Source: an uncultured Alistipes sp. | Lineage (GTDB): Bacteria; Bacteroidota; Bacteroidia; Bacteroidales; Rikenellaceae | Direction: 5' to 3' | NCBI GenBank assembly: GCA_944321175.1 | Contig: CALUKI010000031.1 | Coordinates: 62,001-126,000 of the forward strand | Length of the DNA stretch: 64,000 nt | Part shown: positions 63,129-64,000 of the stretch, piece after piece | Layout of the letters: every line of letters begins with the position of its first letter | How positions within the stretch are numbered: position 1 is the first letter of the stretch | Program-made: the position numbers and the translations under genes | The notes under the pieces: model-generated | Databases searched by the model: none | Seen by the model: only the letters and a program-made list of their open reading frames with translations | Told to the model about the DNA's origin: nothing

Positions 63129-64000
63129 ATGAAACAATTTTATTTCCCGACTATTTGCATGATGGGCCTCATTCTATTGCTTTCATGCCAGTCAAAACAG
63201 ACATCACAAGCGCTCATACCCGAAACGGAAACCCCGCCGGCGCCGGCCAAAACCTTGTCCGAGGCAATCGCCTCCTACAAATTCATTCCGCTGGCGACCG
63301 ATGACACCACGCTCGTGGGTAACATTACCAAAATCCTCAAATACAAGGATAACTACTACATTGCAAGCAACAACAAAGAGATTCTCGTCTTCCATACGGA
63401 CGGTAGTTTCTCGCATCGGATCAACCGACAGGGACGCGGGCCGCAGGAGTATGTGGAGTTGAACGACTTCGATATTGCCGAAGATCAGATCGTCATTCTT
63501 TCGTTTCGTAAAATCGTCGTTTACACACTCGACGGGACCTTCGTGAACAGCATGGACTTCGATTTCAACGGGCTGAACATCCAGGTTGTCGGAGGCAACT
63601 ACCTGCTGCGCTCCAACATAGAATCTTTTCTACGGACCATCGACCGTCATTCAGGAGCATGCGGGCCCCTTCAAATCGACATGCAGGAGAACCTGCGGCT
63701 GACACGCAACAATTGTTTCCTGCCACTCGGTAAGGAAATCCTGATTCAACAAGGAAACTCCAATACATTTTGCCGCTATTCGGACGACACGCCGACGGAG
63801 GTCTTCAACGTATCGCTCTTGTCCGATCCCGATCTGATGACGTCCGAGAAGGAGAACCAGCTCACACAAAGCAATACGACTCCCAATCTAAAAATGATCC
63901 TCGACATGGCGGCTTCACAAACACAATATTATTGCGGTGTCGGGAATCCCGTAACCCAAGAGGCCGTTCTCTATATTCTCGATATGCACAACCACCGCAT
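63129..64000 (+). CDS. 6-bladed beta-propeller lipoprotein (tandem copy 2, cut by window end)
   Basis: The open frame runs from an ATG at 63129 to the end of the window (290 codons seen). The lipobox is LILLLSC. The sequence parallels the upstream gene throughout: YKFIPLATDDTTLVGNITKI, then HRINRQGRGPQEYVELNDFD, YTLDGTFVNSMDFDFNGLN and a divergent middle. The two genes are clearly tandem duplicates, probably in one transcript. The C terminus is missing only because the window ends. Confidence 0.85.
   Translation, partial: MKQFYFPTICMMGLILLLSCQSKQTSQALIPETETPPAPAKTLSEAIASYKFIPLATDDTTLVGNITKILKYKDNYYIASNNKEILVFHTDGSFSHRINRQGRGPQEYVELNDFDIAEDQIVILSFRKIVVYTLDGTFVNSMDFDFNGLNIQVVGGNYLLRSNIESFLRTIDRHSGACGPLQIDMQENLRLTRNNCFLPLGKEILIQQGNSNTFCRYSDDTPTEVFNVSLLSDPDLMTSEKENQLTQSNTTPNLKMILDMAASQTQYYCGVGNPVTQEAVLYILDMHNHR

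Noticed and set aside
1..64000. tRNA genes, CRISPR arrays, insertion sequences or invertible promoters
   Set aside because: I saw no TPsiC-type tRNA ends in a cloverleaf context, no regularly spaced repeats, no transposase, and no inverted repeats flanking a promoter; a covariance or repeat search would be needed to be certain.

Overview
The window looks like a chromosomal segment from a moderately GC-rich member of the Bacteroidales, most likely Alistipes or a close relative. The genus is an inference. The evidence is a SusC/SusD polysaccharide utilisation locus driven by a FecI-type sigma factor and FecR anti-sigma factor, NVEALA and 6-bladed beta-propeller proteins, a complete rnf operon, and many promoters of the Bacteroidota type (TTTG, about 19 bases, TAnnTTTG). 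I found no tRNA, rRNA, CRISPR array, insertion sequence or prophage.

Layout. Positions 1-6650 hold RNA-maintenance genes (RNase D-like exonuclease, RlmI-like methyltransferase, ProX-like editing protein), then on the minus strand a NamZ-type muramidase, an FprA flavodiiron protein and prfB with an intact programmed frameshift. Positions 6800-18600 are a polysaccharide utilisation locus: ECF sigma, FecR, SusC (with a nine-G tract in its signal-peptide region), SusD, two surface lipoproteins and a GH27 alpha-galactosidase with its own strong promoter. Positions 18900-24900 carry a DUF349 protein, pyrG and yidC on the minus strand. Positions 25000-29500 hold an orphan response regulator, ackA, ptb and buk. 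Positions 29600-37100 carry a lipoprotein, a Wzx-like flippase, pyk, aroQ, thiL, hpt, queE and an FtsB-like gene.

Positions 37100-38700 are an AT-richer island with a 6-bladed propeller lipoprotein and a possible remnant of another. Positions 38745-45954 form a minus-strand unit in which nadE abuts rseC-rnfB-rnfC-rnfD-rnfG-rnfE-rnfA. It encodes NAD synthesis and the ferredoxin:NAD+ oxidoreductase; the NadE glutaminase domain appears to lack its nucleophilic cysteine. Positions 46295-53772 are minus-strand housekeeping genes (zinc ribbon protein, Nif3-like protein, MerR regulator, RsmF-like methyltransferase, deoxynucleoside kinase, GH3-family protein, TrkA). Positions 54000-58000 hold a small Cys-rich membrane protein, a metallophosphoesterase lipoprotein, a beta-rich exported protein, rpmA-rplU and cysQ.

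Positions 58080-64000 are an accessory surface region: an NVEALA peptide, a frameshifted 6-bladed propeller, a tandem pair of S1/P1 nucleases, and a tandem pair of propeller lipoproteins, the last cut by the window end. This region, the homopolymeric tract in susC and the cysteine-less NadE are the most unusual parts of the window.
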